A stretch of 64,000 nt of DNA, taken from NCBI RefSeq assembly GCF_900110105.1, contig NZ_FOCL01000003.1, positions 434,001-498,000 on the forward strand, given 5' to 3'. The notes beneath the pieces are model-generated. The model was not told the DNA's origin and did no database searches. It saw only the letters and a program-made list of their open reading frames with translations. Source of the stretch: Mucilaginibacter gossypiicola. Lineage in GTDB: Bacteria; Bacteroidota; Bacteroidia; Sphingobacteriales; Sphingobacteriaceae. The position numbers were made by a program, and so were the translations under genes. Position 1 is the stretch's first letter. Each line of letters opens with the position of its first letter. Of this stretch, positions 44,100 through 52,892 are shown piece by piece.

Positions 44100-44690
44100 A
44101 TGACAGGGATCATTATTCTGGCAGCAGGCGCATCAAGCCGTTTTGGCTCACCTAAGCAAAATCTTATTTATCAGGGTAAAACCCTTTTACAACGCACTAT
44201 CCAAACTGCATTAACTTGCCTGCATTGCGAAAAAGTTATTGTGGTGCTCGGGGCTAATGAAGGAATAATCCGTCCTAATATAGATGACCAACTTGTACAT
44301 GTTATTTACAATCCCCACTGGCAGGAAGGGATGGGCTCATCAATAAAGACAGGCTTAACAGAGATGTTAAAGCTTGCTCCCCATATCACTTCAGTTATAC
44401 TGATGCTTTGCGACCAGCCATTTGTTGATCAATTCCTGTTGTCACAGTTATTGGAGAAAAAAGAAGTTAACGACTGCGGCATCATTGCCTGCGGCTATCG
44501 TGATGTATTGGGGGCCCCTGCCTTATTTGATGTAAAATATTTCCCCGAGTTACTTAAACTGGAAGGTCCTGAGGGTGCAAAAAAAGTTATTGAAGCGCAT
44601 GCCGACGACGTTTTTATACTTCCTTTTCCGCTGGGTGCCATTGATATTGACACCACAGCCGATTTAGAACGGCTTAACCAGGCCGGGTAG
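44100..44690 (+). CDS. MocA/MobA-like nucleotidyltransferase
   Basis: A 196-residue NTP-transferase. IILAAGASSRFGSPKQNLIYQGKTLL near 5-30 is the pyrophosphorylase loop, VIVVLGANE near 43-51, MLCDQPFVDQF near 101-111 gives the metal-binding Asp. It is shorter than MobA and resembles MocA/xanthine-dehydrogenase cofactor cytidylyltransferases. It lies beside, but divergent from, the Moco operon. Cytidylylation (MCD) rather than guanylylation is possible, but no MCD enzyme is in this window. Confidence 0.82.
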   Translation: MTGIIILAAGASSRFGSPKQNLIYQGKTLLQRTIQTALTCLHCEKVIVVLGANEGIIRPNIDDQLVHVIYNPHWQEGMGSSIKTGLTEMLKLAPHITSVILMLCDQPFVDQFLLSQLLEKKEVNDCGIIACGYRDVLGAPALFDVKYFPELLKLEGPEGAKKVIEAHADDVFILPFPLGAIDIDTTADLERLNQAG

Positions 44691-44699
44691 GCAGGCTAA

Positions 44700-45143
44700 T
44701 TAAGCAGAAGCAACCAACTTATTTACACTGCGATAAACAAACTCATTAAAAATGTGCCTGCGGGCAAACCTGCCTGGCGAATCGGCATTGATTAGTTTTG
44801 TATAAATTGCTTTTGGCACATCAAAATACTCATATACATTACCATCCAGAAAAGTAACCTTCAGTACCTGTTGTTTGTACTCAAAATCAGCTATGTTTGA
44901 TAATGTAGTAGTGGCAGTGTAATCAGACAACGTTTGGGCACGGGTTTCGGGTGCGATACTTACCAAAAAATGGTAAGCTTCGATAATTGTTTTGCTTTTC
45001 TCTTCGGCTTCTATCCTGCTTTCATCCTGAAACCTGTCGGGATGCCAGGTTTTCATCATGCTTTTATAAACTGTACGCAGTTCACTTAGTTCGGCATTTT
45101 CAGTTACGTTCAGGAGTTTCCTGTAGTCGACAATTTTTTTCAT
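44700..45143 (-). CDS. J-domain and KTSC-domain fusion protein
   Basis: A 147-residue protein. The J domain (residues 5-70) has the HPD tripeptide at 34-36 in MMKTWHPDRF. After a short linker the KTSC domain (about 80-140) shows KVTFLDGNVYEYFDVPKAIYTKL and SPGRFARRHIFNEF. J domains stimulate DnaK; KTSC domains are linked with RNA or phage proteins. No dnaK is adjacent. The combination suggests an Hsp70 targeting role. Confidence 0.8.
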   Translation of the reverse strand: MKKIVDYRKLLNVTENAELSELRTVYKSMMKTWHPDRFQDESRIEAEEKSKTIIEAYHFLVSIAPETRAQTLSDYTATTTLSNIADFEYKQQVLKVTFLDGNVYEYFDVPKAIYTKLINADSPGRFARRHIFNEFVYRSVNKLVASA

Positions 45144-45392
45144 TATTTATTTAATTCTTTTTTATTGTCGATGAAGGGATTATACATAAACACCTCCATG
45201 AAAATAACGGCGCGAAGGTACGCTTTTTAAATGAGGAAAAACAGAGAGTTTTACTTATTGAAAAATGATGATATTAAGTAAATACTGGCTAAAGATTTTA
45301 TTAACACAAGTCATTAATACCTACTCTGCCTGCTGCTTTTTTAACAACACGAATGAATAAAATACAGTGATAATGGTTTAAATTATAAACCG

Positions 45393-45400
45393 TATTTTTG
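45393..45400 (+). promoter_or_regulatory. -7 box of the pseudouridine synthase (TATTTTTG)
   Basis: TATTTTTG matches TAnnTTTG and ends six bases before the ATG at 45407, again implying a near-leaderless message and ruling against a TTG start within the box. Confidence 0.5.
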
Positions 45401-45406
45401 CGGGCT

Positions 45407-46132
45407 ATGAAGTTTCCAAGATTTGCCGACCTGATACTGTTTGAGAACGATGACGTTATTGTTGTGAACAAACCACCTTTTATAAGTTCACTTGATGAGC
45501 GTGGTGAGGGCAGCAGTGAAATCAGCATGTTAAGGTTGGCCAAAGCTTACTGGGACGATGCCCAGATTTGCCACCGCCTGGACAAGGAAACATCGGGCGC
45601 GCTCATTTTTGCCAAAAATCCTGAAGCTTATCGCTCTGTTTCTATGCAGTTTGAAAAACGTAAGGTTAAAAAAGTATACCATGCCGTTATTGATGGCACA
45701 CATACTTTTGATAACCTGCTTGTTGATTTACCTATATTAAATGTTGGTAAAGGCAGTGTAACCATAAGCCGACAGGAAGGTAAGCGTGCTGAGACCTGGT
45801 TTCAGTCGTTAAAATATTATAAGCACTACACTTTGGTTGAATGCCGCCCGGTTACAGGCCGTATGCACCAGATCAGGATTCACCTGGCCACGCAAAGGGC
45901 TTCAATAGCAGGAGATGAAATGTATAAGGGCGAGCCTGTTTTTCTTTCAAAAATAAAGCGCAAATACCATTTAGGTAAAGACCAGGAAGAGCTGCCCATT
46001 ATGAAGCGTTTTGCCCTTCATGCTTATGAAGTAACATTCCGTATTAACCCCGAAACTGAAGTTACCATCCATGCCCCATACCCTAAAGACTTTGAAACGC
46101 TTTTAAAGCTACTTGATAAGTTTGACAGTTAA
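45407..46132 (+). CDS. RluA-family pseudouridine synthase
   Basis: A 241-residue enzyme making pseudouridine in RNA. Motif II is ICHRLDKETSGALIFAKN near 57-74 with the catalytic Asp; VVNKPPFISSLDERGEG near 25-41 and VECRPVTGRMHQIRIHLA near 145-162 are also present. No S4 domain is seen, so it is RluA-type rather than RluB/E. ATG at 45407 is chosen; a TTG at 45398 is inside the -7 box. The target RNA is unknown. Confidence 0.93.
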   Translation: MKFPRFADLILFENDDVIVVNKPPFISSLDERGEGSSEISMLRLAKAYWDDAQICHRLDKETSGALIFAKNPEAYRSVSMQFEKRKVKKVYHAVIDGTHTFDNLLVDLPILNVGKGSVTISRQEGKRAETWFQSLKYYKHYTLVECRPVTGRMHQIRIHLATQRASIAGDEMYKGEPVFLSKIKRKYHLGKDQEELPIMKRFALHAYEVTFRINPETEVTIHAPYPKDFETLLKLLDKFDS

Positions 46133-46187
46133 AATTAAATGTATAAAGTGTTTGATATTTACATACGCCAACGTATTTTTATGCCAA

Positions 46188-47666
46188 ATGGCTTCTCTCT
46201 TTAAAAAGTTCGCTCTCTGCATTTTACTGGTGGTGTTTGTTGTAAGCCGTTCAGATGCATCTGCATATACCTATCTGTCTGAAGATAGCCTTGTTAACTT
46301 TATTAAAATAAAAGACAGAAACCTGCAGGACAAGAAAATAGTTGAATATATCAAACTCCGTTTTCAGCAGGGACCCGAAAATACCATCCCCGAGGGCAGA
46401 ACGGAAGTATACCAGAAACTGGATAAATACAAGGTTGATGACCGGGAGGCTTTAAAATTTTTTATTGAAAGTACCGTACAAAGACGGTTATCGAAACTAC
46501 CCGAAGCAGAAACCGCCATGGTCAAAGCCATTGATCAGGCATCAAAAAGCAAAGCCGATTTTCTGATTTATTCTTTCATCAGCCACCTTGCTTTCATACA
46601 AACAGACCGGGGCAACCCAATTGGCGCCATCTATAGCTACGGGCTGGCCCAAAAGCAGGCATTAAAACTTAACGAGCCACTATTACAGGTATATCTTAAC
46701 ATCAATATATCCGATCTGTACTATAAACTCAACCTCTACAGCCAGTCGTTATATTACCTTAACCTTGCATTTCATATCAAGGAAGAAAATAAGATCAAGG
46801 ACGACAGGTTTTATACTATAATAAGCTATAACAAAGCCGAAAACTTTTTCAGGAGAAGAAACCTCGACTCACTGCAACGATGCCATAACGAGTTGATGGG
46901 GCCTAACAACAAAAGTTATAAACTATTTACCTACCAAAACCGCACAGCTTACTATATATCTATATTACAACATAAGTATAGTGATGCCATAGCGCAGATC
47001 AAGGAGCTGCAAACCAATAAAAAGTACGTACATAACGACCTTGAGCGGCAAAACCTGGCCGATGCATTTTACCTGAACGGGCAGCCAGATTCGGCAAGTT
47101 CGATAGCTTACCAATTGCTCGCCATCCCCTATTCAGCCAATCACCCCGAAATAAAGCATCACCTTTACGAATTGCTTGGAAAAATAGCCCGCGACAGGGG
47201 CGATTATAAACTGGCTGCCGAAAACTTTGACCTTGCTTTAAAACAATCAGAAGAAAGCCTGAATAATACCACACAGGTAGGCAATGTGTCTGCACAGATA
47301 AAAATCGACAAAATTGAAAACACATTTACAGATACTGCCGAAAAGTACAGGCGCGAACGTCTTATTTTAATCCTCATCAGTATTACTACTGTTTTCATGT
47401 TCGCTGTTATAGCCCTGCTTTATCGAAGCGCCAGACAAAAACGTCATTACGAGAAATTGTTATATGATACTAAAAAACATGAACTTGCCTTTATCAACTC
47501 GCACGAAGTACGCAAGCACCTTACTAACATATTAGGCCTTGTGGAACTGATGAGCGAAACAAAAGATAAAAAACAGGAGTTTTTACAGGTAGAAAAGCAC
47601 CTTTATGACTCGGCTACCAAGCTTGACGAGGCTATTAAGAACATCTCTGAAAAATTAAGCGAGTAA
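46188..47666 (+). CDS. secreted/membrane TPR protein with a histidine-kinase-like dimerisation helix but no ATPase
   Basis: A 492-residue protein. A signal peptide (MASLFKKFALCILLVVFVVSR) is followed by about eight TPR-like helices (roughly 60-370), a membrane helix near 392-414, and a cytoplasmic stretch with HELAFINSHEVRKHLTNILGLVELMSE, where His439 sits in an H-box-like position. The C-terminus stops at about residue 492, so there is no HATPase domain. It may lack kinase activity or act with another protein. ATG at 46188 is taken because it leads the signal peptide. Confidence 0.78.
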   Translation: MASLFKKFALCILLVVFVVSRSDASAYTYLSEDSLVNFIKIKDRNLQDKKIVEYIKLRFQQGPENTIPEGRTEVYQKLDKYKVDDREALKFFIESTVQRRLSKLPEAETAMVKAIDQASKSKADFLIYSFISHLAFIQTDRGNPIGAIYSYGLAQKQALKLNEPLLQVYLNINISDLYYKLNLYSQSLYYLNLAFHIKEENKIKDDRFYTIISYNKAENFFRRRNLDSLQRCHNELMGPNNKSYKLFTYQNRTAYYISILQHKYSDAIAQIKELQTNKKYVHNDLERQNLADAFYLNGQPDSASSIAYQLLAIPYSANHPEIKHHLYELLGKIARDRGDYKLAAENFDLALKQSEESLNNTTQVGNVSAQIKIDKIENTFTDTAEKYRRERLILILISITTVFMFAVIALLYRSARQKRHYEKLLYDTKKHELAFINSHEVRKHLTNILGLVELMSETKDKKQEFLQVEKHLYDSATKLDEAIKNISEKLSE

Positions 47667-48004
47667 AACACACGCGTTAATAAATTTATCTTAGCCATCC
47701 CCGGCGTTAACAGGTAAATTAGCTTTCATTATAATGCCAAATTATGCTCCGCATAACGGTATTTACATTATTGATAAAAAACACCGCCGATTTATTTCAA
47801 AAAATACGAAATTGTTAAAAACGCAGTTTTGCAGTTTGTTTTTTACGTGTTTACAGCTATAATTAACATGTTATTGAAAAAAAATGTAAAATTTCTTAAC
47901 ATTTGTAATGATTTTTGTAAAAATAATTTAAATTCGCCTTAATAATTATTGAGATTAATACAAAAACTATAATTAGAACCCCAACTTTACAAATTAATTA
48001 AAAA
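47667..48004. other. AT-rich leader region upstream of glutamine synthetase
   Basis: About 340 bases. From 47820 on it is strongly A and T rich. A plausible promoter is TTG at 47903-47905 and TAAATTCG (47929-47936; one mismatch to TAnnTTTG) at 23 bases spacing. No gene or clear RNA structure was recognised. Confidence 0.45.
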
Positions 48005-49015
48005 ATGGCAACGAAACTCGAGTACATTTGGCTTGATGGCTACAAACCAACACAAAGCCTGCGCAGCAAAACAAAAATCGTTAAAGAATTTAGCGGAAAA
48101 GTAGAAGATTTAGATAACTGGAGCTTTGACGGTTCTTCAACTGAGCAGGCACCAGGTGGTTCATCAGATTGTATCTTAAAGCCAGTTTTTGTTGTTCCTG
48201 ATCCACAAAGAAAAAGCGCTTACTTAGTAATGTGCGAAGTATTAAGCGCTGATGGCAAACCACACGAATCAAATGGTCGTGCTACTATTGCCGACGATGA
48301 TAATGATTTCTGGTTTGGTTTTGAGCAGGAGTACTTCCTGTGGGATCCATCAACCAGCAAACCACTTGGTTTCCCGGCAGCTGGTTACCCGGCACCACAA
48401 GGCCCTTACTACTGTTCAGTAGGTGCTAAAAATGCTTTCGGCCGCGAAATCGTTGAAGAGCACTTAGATGCTTGTTTAGAAGCAGGCTTAAACGTTGAAG
48501 GTATCAACGCTGAGGTTGCTGCTGGCCAGTGGGAGTTCCAGATTTTTGCTAAAGGCGCTAAAGAAGCCGGTGACCAAATCTGGGTTGCACGTTATTTATT
48601 GGAAAGAATTGGTGAAAAATACGGAGTTGCTATTAACTGGCATTGCAAACCGCTTGGTCAATTAGACTGGAACGGTTCTGGTATGCACGCTAACTTCTCT
48701 AACACTACTTTACGTACTGCAAACAGCAAAGAAATTTTCACAGCTATCTGCGAATCTTTCCGCCCTGCAGTTGCTGAGTGTATCGCTGTTTACGGTGCTG
48801 ATAACGATCAGCGTTTAACCGGTAAACACGAAACAGCTTCAATCCATGACTTTAGCTATGGTGTATCTGACCGTGGTGCTTCTATCCGTATCCCTCTTTA
48901 TGCTGTAGATCACAACTGGAGTGGTTACCTGGAAGATCGTCGCCCTAATTCAGCTGCCGATCCATACAAAGTTGCCGCAGTTATCATCAAAACTGTAAAA
49001 TCAGCTAAGCTTTAA
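48005..49015 (+). CDS. glnII: glutamine synthetase type II
   Basis: A 336-residue eukaryote-like (GSII) synthetase making glutamine from glutamate, ammonia and ATP. YIWLDGYKPTQSLRSKT near 7-23, LDNWSFDGSSTEQAPGGSSDC near 36-56, INWHCKPLG near 210, DWNGSGMHANFSN near 221, and RPNSAADPY near 313 are typical. Codons lean to GCT, GGT, CGT and AAC, as for highly expressed genes. It has its own AT-rich leader and a strong terminator, so it is probably monocistronic. Confidence 0.96.
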   Translation: MATKLEYIWLDGYKPTQSLRSKTKIVKEFSGKVEDLDNWSFDGSSTEQAPGGSSDCILKPVFVVPDPQRKSAYLVMCEVLSADGKPHESNGRATIADDDNDFWFGFEQEYFLWDPSTSKPLGFPAAGYPAPQGPYYCSVGAKNAFGREIVEEHLDACLEAGLNVEGINAEVAAGQWEFQIFAKGAKEAGDQIWVARYLLERIGEKYGVAINWHCKPLGQLDWNGSGMHANFSNTTLRTANSKEIFTAICESFRPAVAECIAVYGADNDQRLTGKHETASIHDFSYGVSDRGASIRIPLYAVDHNWSGYLEDRRPNSAADPYKVAAVIIKTVKSAKL

Positions 49016-49043
49016 TGCCCTGAATAAATAGTTATTTGTTTTA

Positions 49044-49077
49044 TCCCCCGGTTTTAACAAACCGGGGGATTTTTTTT
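49044..49077 (+). terminator. strong intrinsic terminator of glutamine synthetase II
   Basis: TCCCCCGGTTT, loop TAAC, AAACCGGGGGA (11-bp perfect stem) then eight T residues, 29 bases past the stop. Confidence 0.95.
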
Positions 49078-49091
49078 AGAAGATATTGTTA

Positions 49092-49170
49092 AATGTAGAG
49101 ACGCATCACATGCGTCTTTTGCCGGGTAAACATTTGCTTACGGGAGACGCATGTGATGCGTCTCTACATT
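49092..49170. repeat. 26-bp inverted repeat (family F), GTAGAGACGCATCACATG type
   Basis: Left arm 49092-49117 and right arm 49145-49170 carry the complementary GTAGAGACGCATCACATGCG, with a 27-base spacer. It is a common intergenic repeat form. It sits between the glutamine-synthetase terminator and the MDR gene. Confidence 0.85.
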
Positions 49171-49185
49171 AAAAACGTTTCAATT

Positions 49186-50157
49186 TTACACCATTACCAC
49201 AAGACGCTGCCCATTTGACACATCCTGCTCCCACAGTTCGGCAATATCTGCCAATTTCACGGCAATAGTATCCACTTTCAATTTACCTGCGGCGGCAAGC
49301 GCAAACATTTCTGGTAAAATCTCAGTAAAGAGTTCGCCAACCTGTGCTTTTGACCAGGCACCAAGTCCAGACCCGGTTAATTGAAGATCAACGCTTCTCA
49401 AATTGGCTGCCGAAAGTTGTATCAGGTCTCCCGACATGCCGCCCGCCGATACATATCTTATTTTATTAGTAAACGAACCATCGCCTTTTATGCAGGCCAG
49501 TATCATTTCGGCAGTGTGACCCCACAGGTAGTCAACAATAATATCAATAGGAGTTTCAGAATGTATTGCAGCGATCTGCTTTTTAAAACTTTCATCATCC
49601 TGTAATACTGAAATTGTTTCATCGGCACCAAGAGATAGCAACTCATCTAATGACTGCTGGTTTCGGCCGGTTGCAATTACCCTTTTTGCACCATAATATT
49701 TGGCAATTTGAACAGCTACCCGCCCCGTAAATCCTGTAGCGCCATTAATCAGCACCACATCGCCCGGCTGAATATTAGCTTTAAATTTAAGTCCCATAGC
49801 CGCACCAACTACCGCATTTGGTAAGGCGGCCGCTGTAACATCATCCAAGTCATCAGGCAACTTTACCATCCTGCTTTTGTAAATAGTTGCTTTTTCGGCA
49901 AGCGTGCCGCTTATACCCATACCATAAACCCGTGTGTCATCTTCCAAAAGGCAAATGCCATCGCCGCCAATTACGCGGCCGTTTTCGTCGGGTACCTCGC
50001 TCGAATAGTGCTTGCCCGATGCCCTGCTTTTGTCGAGATGTTTAATTGATACTGCCTTTACGTTAACCAATACCTCATCGGGGTTTTGAACAACCGGTTC
50101 AGGAAAATCTGTATATTGAGGGAGCCCTCCTTGTTGATACATTACTGCTGCTTTCAT
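49186..50157 (-). CDS. MDR-family quinone oxidoreductase-like dehydrogenase
   Basis: A 323-residue medium-chain dehydrogenase/reductase. GRVIGGDGICLLEDDTRVYGMGISG is near 60-84, and the NADPH-binding VLINGATGFTGRVAVQIAKYYGAKRVIATGR near 140-170 has AxGxxG. No structural zinc Cys block is seen, suggesting a quinone reductase-type. It is 71 bp downstream of a Crp/Fnr regulator on the same strand, which could control it. Confidence 0.88.
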   Translation of the reverse strand: MKAAVMYQQGGLPQYTDFPEPVVQNPDEVLVNVKAVSIKHLDKSRASGKHYSSEVPDENGRVIGGDGICLLEDDTRVYGMGISGTLAEKATIYKSRMVKLPDDLDDVTAAALPNAVVGAAMGLKFKANIQPGDVVLINGATGFTGRVAVQIAKYYGAKRVIATGRNQQSLDELLSLGADETISVLQDDESFKKQIAAIHSETPIDIIVDYLWGHTAEMILACIKGDGSFTNKIRYVSAGGMSGDLIQLSAANLRSVDLQLTGSGLGAWSKAQVGELFTEILPEMFALAAAGKLKVDTIAVKLADIAELWEQDVSNGQRLVVMV

Positions 50158-50228
50158 ATATGTTTCTTTTTATTGAAACAAAATTAGCCCGTCAAACAGC
50201 AGCCGAACGATAACATATGTTATCAAGT

Positions 50229-50813
50229 TCAGAAACGCAGCTTACCCTTTGCCAGTTTGCTTTTTATCCGACTCAGATGTACTTTGCTCACGCCCAGATA
50301 CGAGGCGATATAATGCTGGGGCACCCGCTGTACAATATGAGGCCGCTCAGTTAAAAGCAGCTGATAACGTTGTTCTGGCGTGTCCCGGATAATGGAAACA
50401 AATTCATTGATATAATGCATTTGCCGCCGGGAAGTCATCTGCAATATCATTTGGGCAAAATCTGGCTCATGACTTAACTCGTCAATCAATTGGGTAACAT
50501 ACTGCTTAGGCAACAAATAAATAACCGACGGTTCAATAGTTTCGATAGTGAATGAACTTGGCACACTGTTCATAAAGCTATCAAAAGAGCTTAATCCTTC
50601 ATTTTCAAAGAAAAATTGCACCGTTTTATCATCACCGTTATTATTGAAAAAAGTACGTACGCAGGCTTTTTCAATAAAGATATAATGCTGAGATATTTTG
50701 CCCTCCTGAAGCAAAACAGTTTTGGCCGGGGCCTCTACCCGTTTTTGAAATGGCAGGTATTTATCCCAATAAGTGTTTAATTTCGGAAACCTGTCTTTAA
50801 AGTGGAAAAACAT
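50229..50813 (-). CDS. Crp/Fnr-family transcriptional regulator
   Basis: A 194-residue regulator with a cNMP-binding-like beta-roll (about 5-125) and a C-terminal winged helix (about 145-190) with VPQHYIASYLGVSKVHLSRIKSKLAKG as the recognition segment. No cluster-binding Cys group is evident, so it is not FNR-like. It precedes the MDR gene on the same strand. Confidence 0.9.
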   Translation of the reverse strand: MFFHFKDRFPKLNTYWDKYLPFQKRVEAPAKTVLLQEGKISQHYIFIEKACVRTFFNNNGDDKTVQFFFENEGLSSFDSFMNSVPSSFTIETIEPSVIYLLPKQYVTQLIDELSHEPDFAQMILQMTSRRQMHYINEFVSIIRDTPEQRYQLLLTERPHIVQRVPQHYIASYLGVSKVHLSRIKSKLAKGKLRF

Positions 50814-50827
50814 CGTTAATTAAATAG

Positions 50828-51244
50828 TTATTTAGCGGCATTATTTGAGTATTGCATATAATCGCCGCTGATTATTTGACGACAGTTGCTTACAGACAAA
50901 TTGTAAAGATACATCCAGCAATTTATGTTATTATCAATAGTTAAAATATTAACTTGCTCTCTTGTATATTCTTGCGGATGATGATACACATCTCCTATTC
51001 CCTCATAATCATCAACTATTTTTAATATGGTTTCAGGATCATCCATCATAAAAATACGGCCATAAATGTAACGCTCTTCCCTATCATCAATTACAGCGCC
51101 CGGATAATCGCCAATATCATAAAGTCGCCCTTTGATTTTACCTTCGCTTATAAATTTACAATGTTTGCTAAGGTAGTCTGCAAACTGGTTGCCTGGTTGC
51201 AGCAGTGTACCGTAAACAAATAAAAACTGGTTTGTTACTTCCAT
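50828..51244 (-). CDS. gamma-glutamylcyclotransferase-like (AIG2/GGCT fold) protein
   Basis: A 138-residue protein with FLFVYGTLLQPG near 7-18, GRLYDIGDYPGAVIDDR near 40-56, and an acidic DYEGIGDVYHHPQEYTRE near 79-97. This is the GGCT/BtrG fold, which cleaves gamma-glutamyl amides to 5-oxoproline. The expected catalytic Glu should lie in EG, but I cannot confirm. It is divergent from the glutamine-synthetase-like ligase, a suggestive pairing. Confidence 0.82.
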   Translation of the reverse strand: MEVTNQFLFVYGTLLQPGNQFADYLSKHCKFISEGKIKGRLYDIGDYPGAVIDDREERYIYGRIFMMDDPETILKIVDDYEGIGDVYHHPQEYTREQVNILTIDNNINCWMYLYNLSVSNCRQIISGDYMQYSNNAAK

Positions 51245-51362
51245 ATAAATAGCTTAAACAAAGGTAAAAGCAATTGCGTATTAAACGCATAAAGGCTATT
51301 TTTTTATAGTTTAAGCCATAATAGCTATCTTGCCATACCTTAACCGGCCATACTTTTATACC

Positions 51363-52721
51363 ATGAACGCAGAAGAGATCAAAGCATATATTGAACAGAA
51401 TAACATCCAGAAAATCAAATTCGCATTTGCCGATATTGACGGCATTTTACGCGGTAAGGTGATCCACCCAAAAAAGTTTATTGATGGTCTGCAAAGCGGT
51501 TACGGTTTTTGCGATGTTGTTTTTGGCTGGGACAGTAACGATGTTTGTTACGATAATGTGCAGCTAACCGGTTGGCAAAGTGGTTACCCCGATAAGCTTT
51601 GTCGTATCGATCTGTCAACACTCCGCAATGTGCCCTGGCAGGATGATATCCCGTTTTTCCTGGCCGATTTCAGTAAGCCGGACGGCAATGATTTGCCGGC
51701 CTGTCCGCGCAGCCTCCTCAAACATATCAAGGCGCAATGTGAGGATATGGGCTATCATGCCGAGTTTGCACAGGAGTTTGAATGGTTCAATTTTAAAGAA
51801 ACACCGCAAACCCTTGCCGATAAAAAGTTCACTAACATTGAACCGCTTACACCCGGCATGTTTGGCTACTCGATACTGCGCACATCCGAAAACAGTGATT
51901 TTTACTACGATCTGTTTAACCTGCTTACTCAATTTAATATACCTATAGAGGGCTTACATACGGAAACCGGTCCGGGAGTATACGAAGCTGCCATACTGCA
52001 TGACGAGGTCTTAGCTGCTGCTGATAAAGCAGCACTTTTTAAAACTGCTGTCAAAGAAATTGCTTATAAACACGGCATCATGGCATCGTTTATGGCTAAA
52101 TGGACCGAGACGCTGCCCGGTTGCAGCGGCCACATCCACCAAAGCCTGTGGACTAAAGACCTGTCAAAAAACCTGTTTTACGACGCCGGCGATACAAATA
52201 AGATGAGCGACCTGCATAAGCAGTATCTTGCCGGGCAGCTATATTGCATGCCTCACCTATTGCCTATGTACGCTCCAACCATCAACAGCTACAAACGCCT
52301 TGTTGAAGGCGCCTGGGCCCCCACCACCATTACATGGGGTGTCGAAAACCGTACTACTGCGTTACGTGTTATCAATACCACCGAAAACTATACCCGCCTG
52401 GAAACCCGCATCCCGGGATCTGACACCAACCCGTACCTGGCTATGGCTGCAGCCCTGGCTTCAGGTTTGTACGGTATTAAAAATAAACTGGAACTAAACA
52501 TTGAACCTACCATAGGCAATGGCTATCAAGACAAACGTAACGGCGTATTGTGGCCAAATCTGCACGCAGCTGCCACAGCCATGCAAAGCTCTGATATTGC
52601 AAAAGAGCTCTTCGGCGAAGGTTTTGTTGACCACTTTACCCAAACCCGCCTGTGGGAATACCGCCAGTTTGCCAAAAGCGTAACTGACTGGGAATTGAAG
52701 AGGTATTTTGAGATAATATAA
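51363..52721 (+). CDS. glutamine-synthetase-family ligase, possibly gamma-glutamyl-amine ligase
   Basis: A 452-residue type I-fold synthetase: MNAEEIKAYIEQNNIQKIKFAFADIDGILRGK near the start, ECTEWFNF-type AQEFEWFNF near 128, ETGPGVYE near 200, LPGCSGHIHQSLW near 255, GVENRTTALRV near 325 and TRIPGSDTNPYLAMAA near 344. GS I is usually 440-470 residues. The second GS in this window (type II) is the normal one, so this may glutamylate an amine or polyamine instead. ATG at 51363 is preferred to TTG at 51330. Confidence 0.85.
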   Translation: MNAEEIKAYIEQNNIQKIKFAFADIDGILRGKVIHPKKFIDGLQSGYGFCDVVFGWDSNDVCYDNVQLTGWQSGYPDKLCRIDLSTLRNVPWQDDIPFFLADFSKPDGNDLPACPRSLLKHIKAQCEDMGYHAEFAQEFEWFNFKETPQTLADKKFTNIEPLTPGMFGYSILRTSENSDFYYDLFNLLTQFNIPIEGLHTETGPGVYEAAILHDEVLAAADKAALFKTAVKEIAYKHGIMASFMAKWTETLPGCSGHIHQSLWTKDLSKNLFYDAGDTNKMSDLHKQYLAGQLYCMPHLLPMYAPTINSYKRLVEGAWAPTTITWGVENRTTALRVINTTENYTRLETRIPGSDTNPYLAMAAALASGLYGIKNKLELNIEPTIGNGYQDKRNGVLWPNLHAAATAMQSSDIAKELFGEGFVDHFTQTRLWEYRQFAKSVTDWELKRYFEII

Positions 52722-52722
52722 T

Positions 52723-52822
52723 GTCAGAACTCGAATTAAACGAATTTTGAGAACAGACAGAATTCAAAAACACCTACTATTATTCTGTTTAATTCTTTAA
52801 TTCGAAAAATTCGGGTTCAGAC
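52723..52822. repeat. family B inverted repeat, copy 2
   Basis: GTCAGAACTCGAATTAAACG at the left and AATTCGGGTTCAGAC at 52808-52822. It is diverged from the perfect copy at 18141-18234. It separates the ligase gene from the kinase-like gene. Confidence 0.7.
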
Positions 52823-52867
52823 CATATATTTGTACCCTTAATTATAAACCGAATGCTGCCATTGGCG

Positions 52868-52875
52868 TAACTTTG
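52868..52875 (+). promoter_or_regulatory. -7 box upstream of the kinase-like gene (TAACTTTG)
   Basis: TAACTTTG matches TAnnTTTG and ends 17 bases before the ATG at 52893. TATATTTG at 52825-52832 is a second match. Confidence 0.45.
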
Positions 52876-52892
52876 CCGGCAGATATATACAA

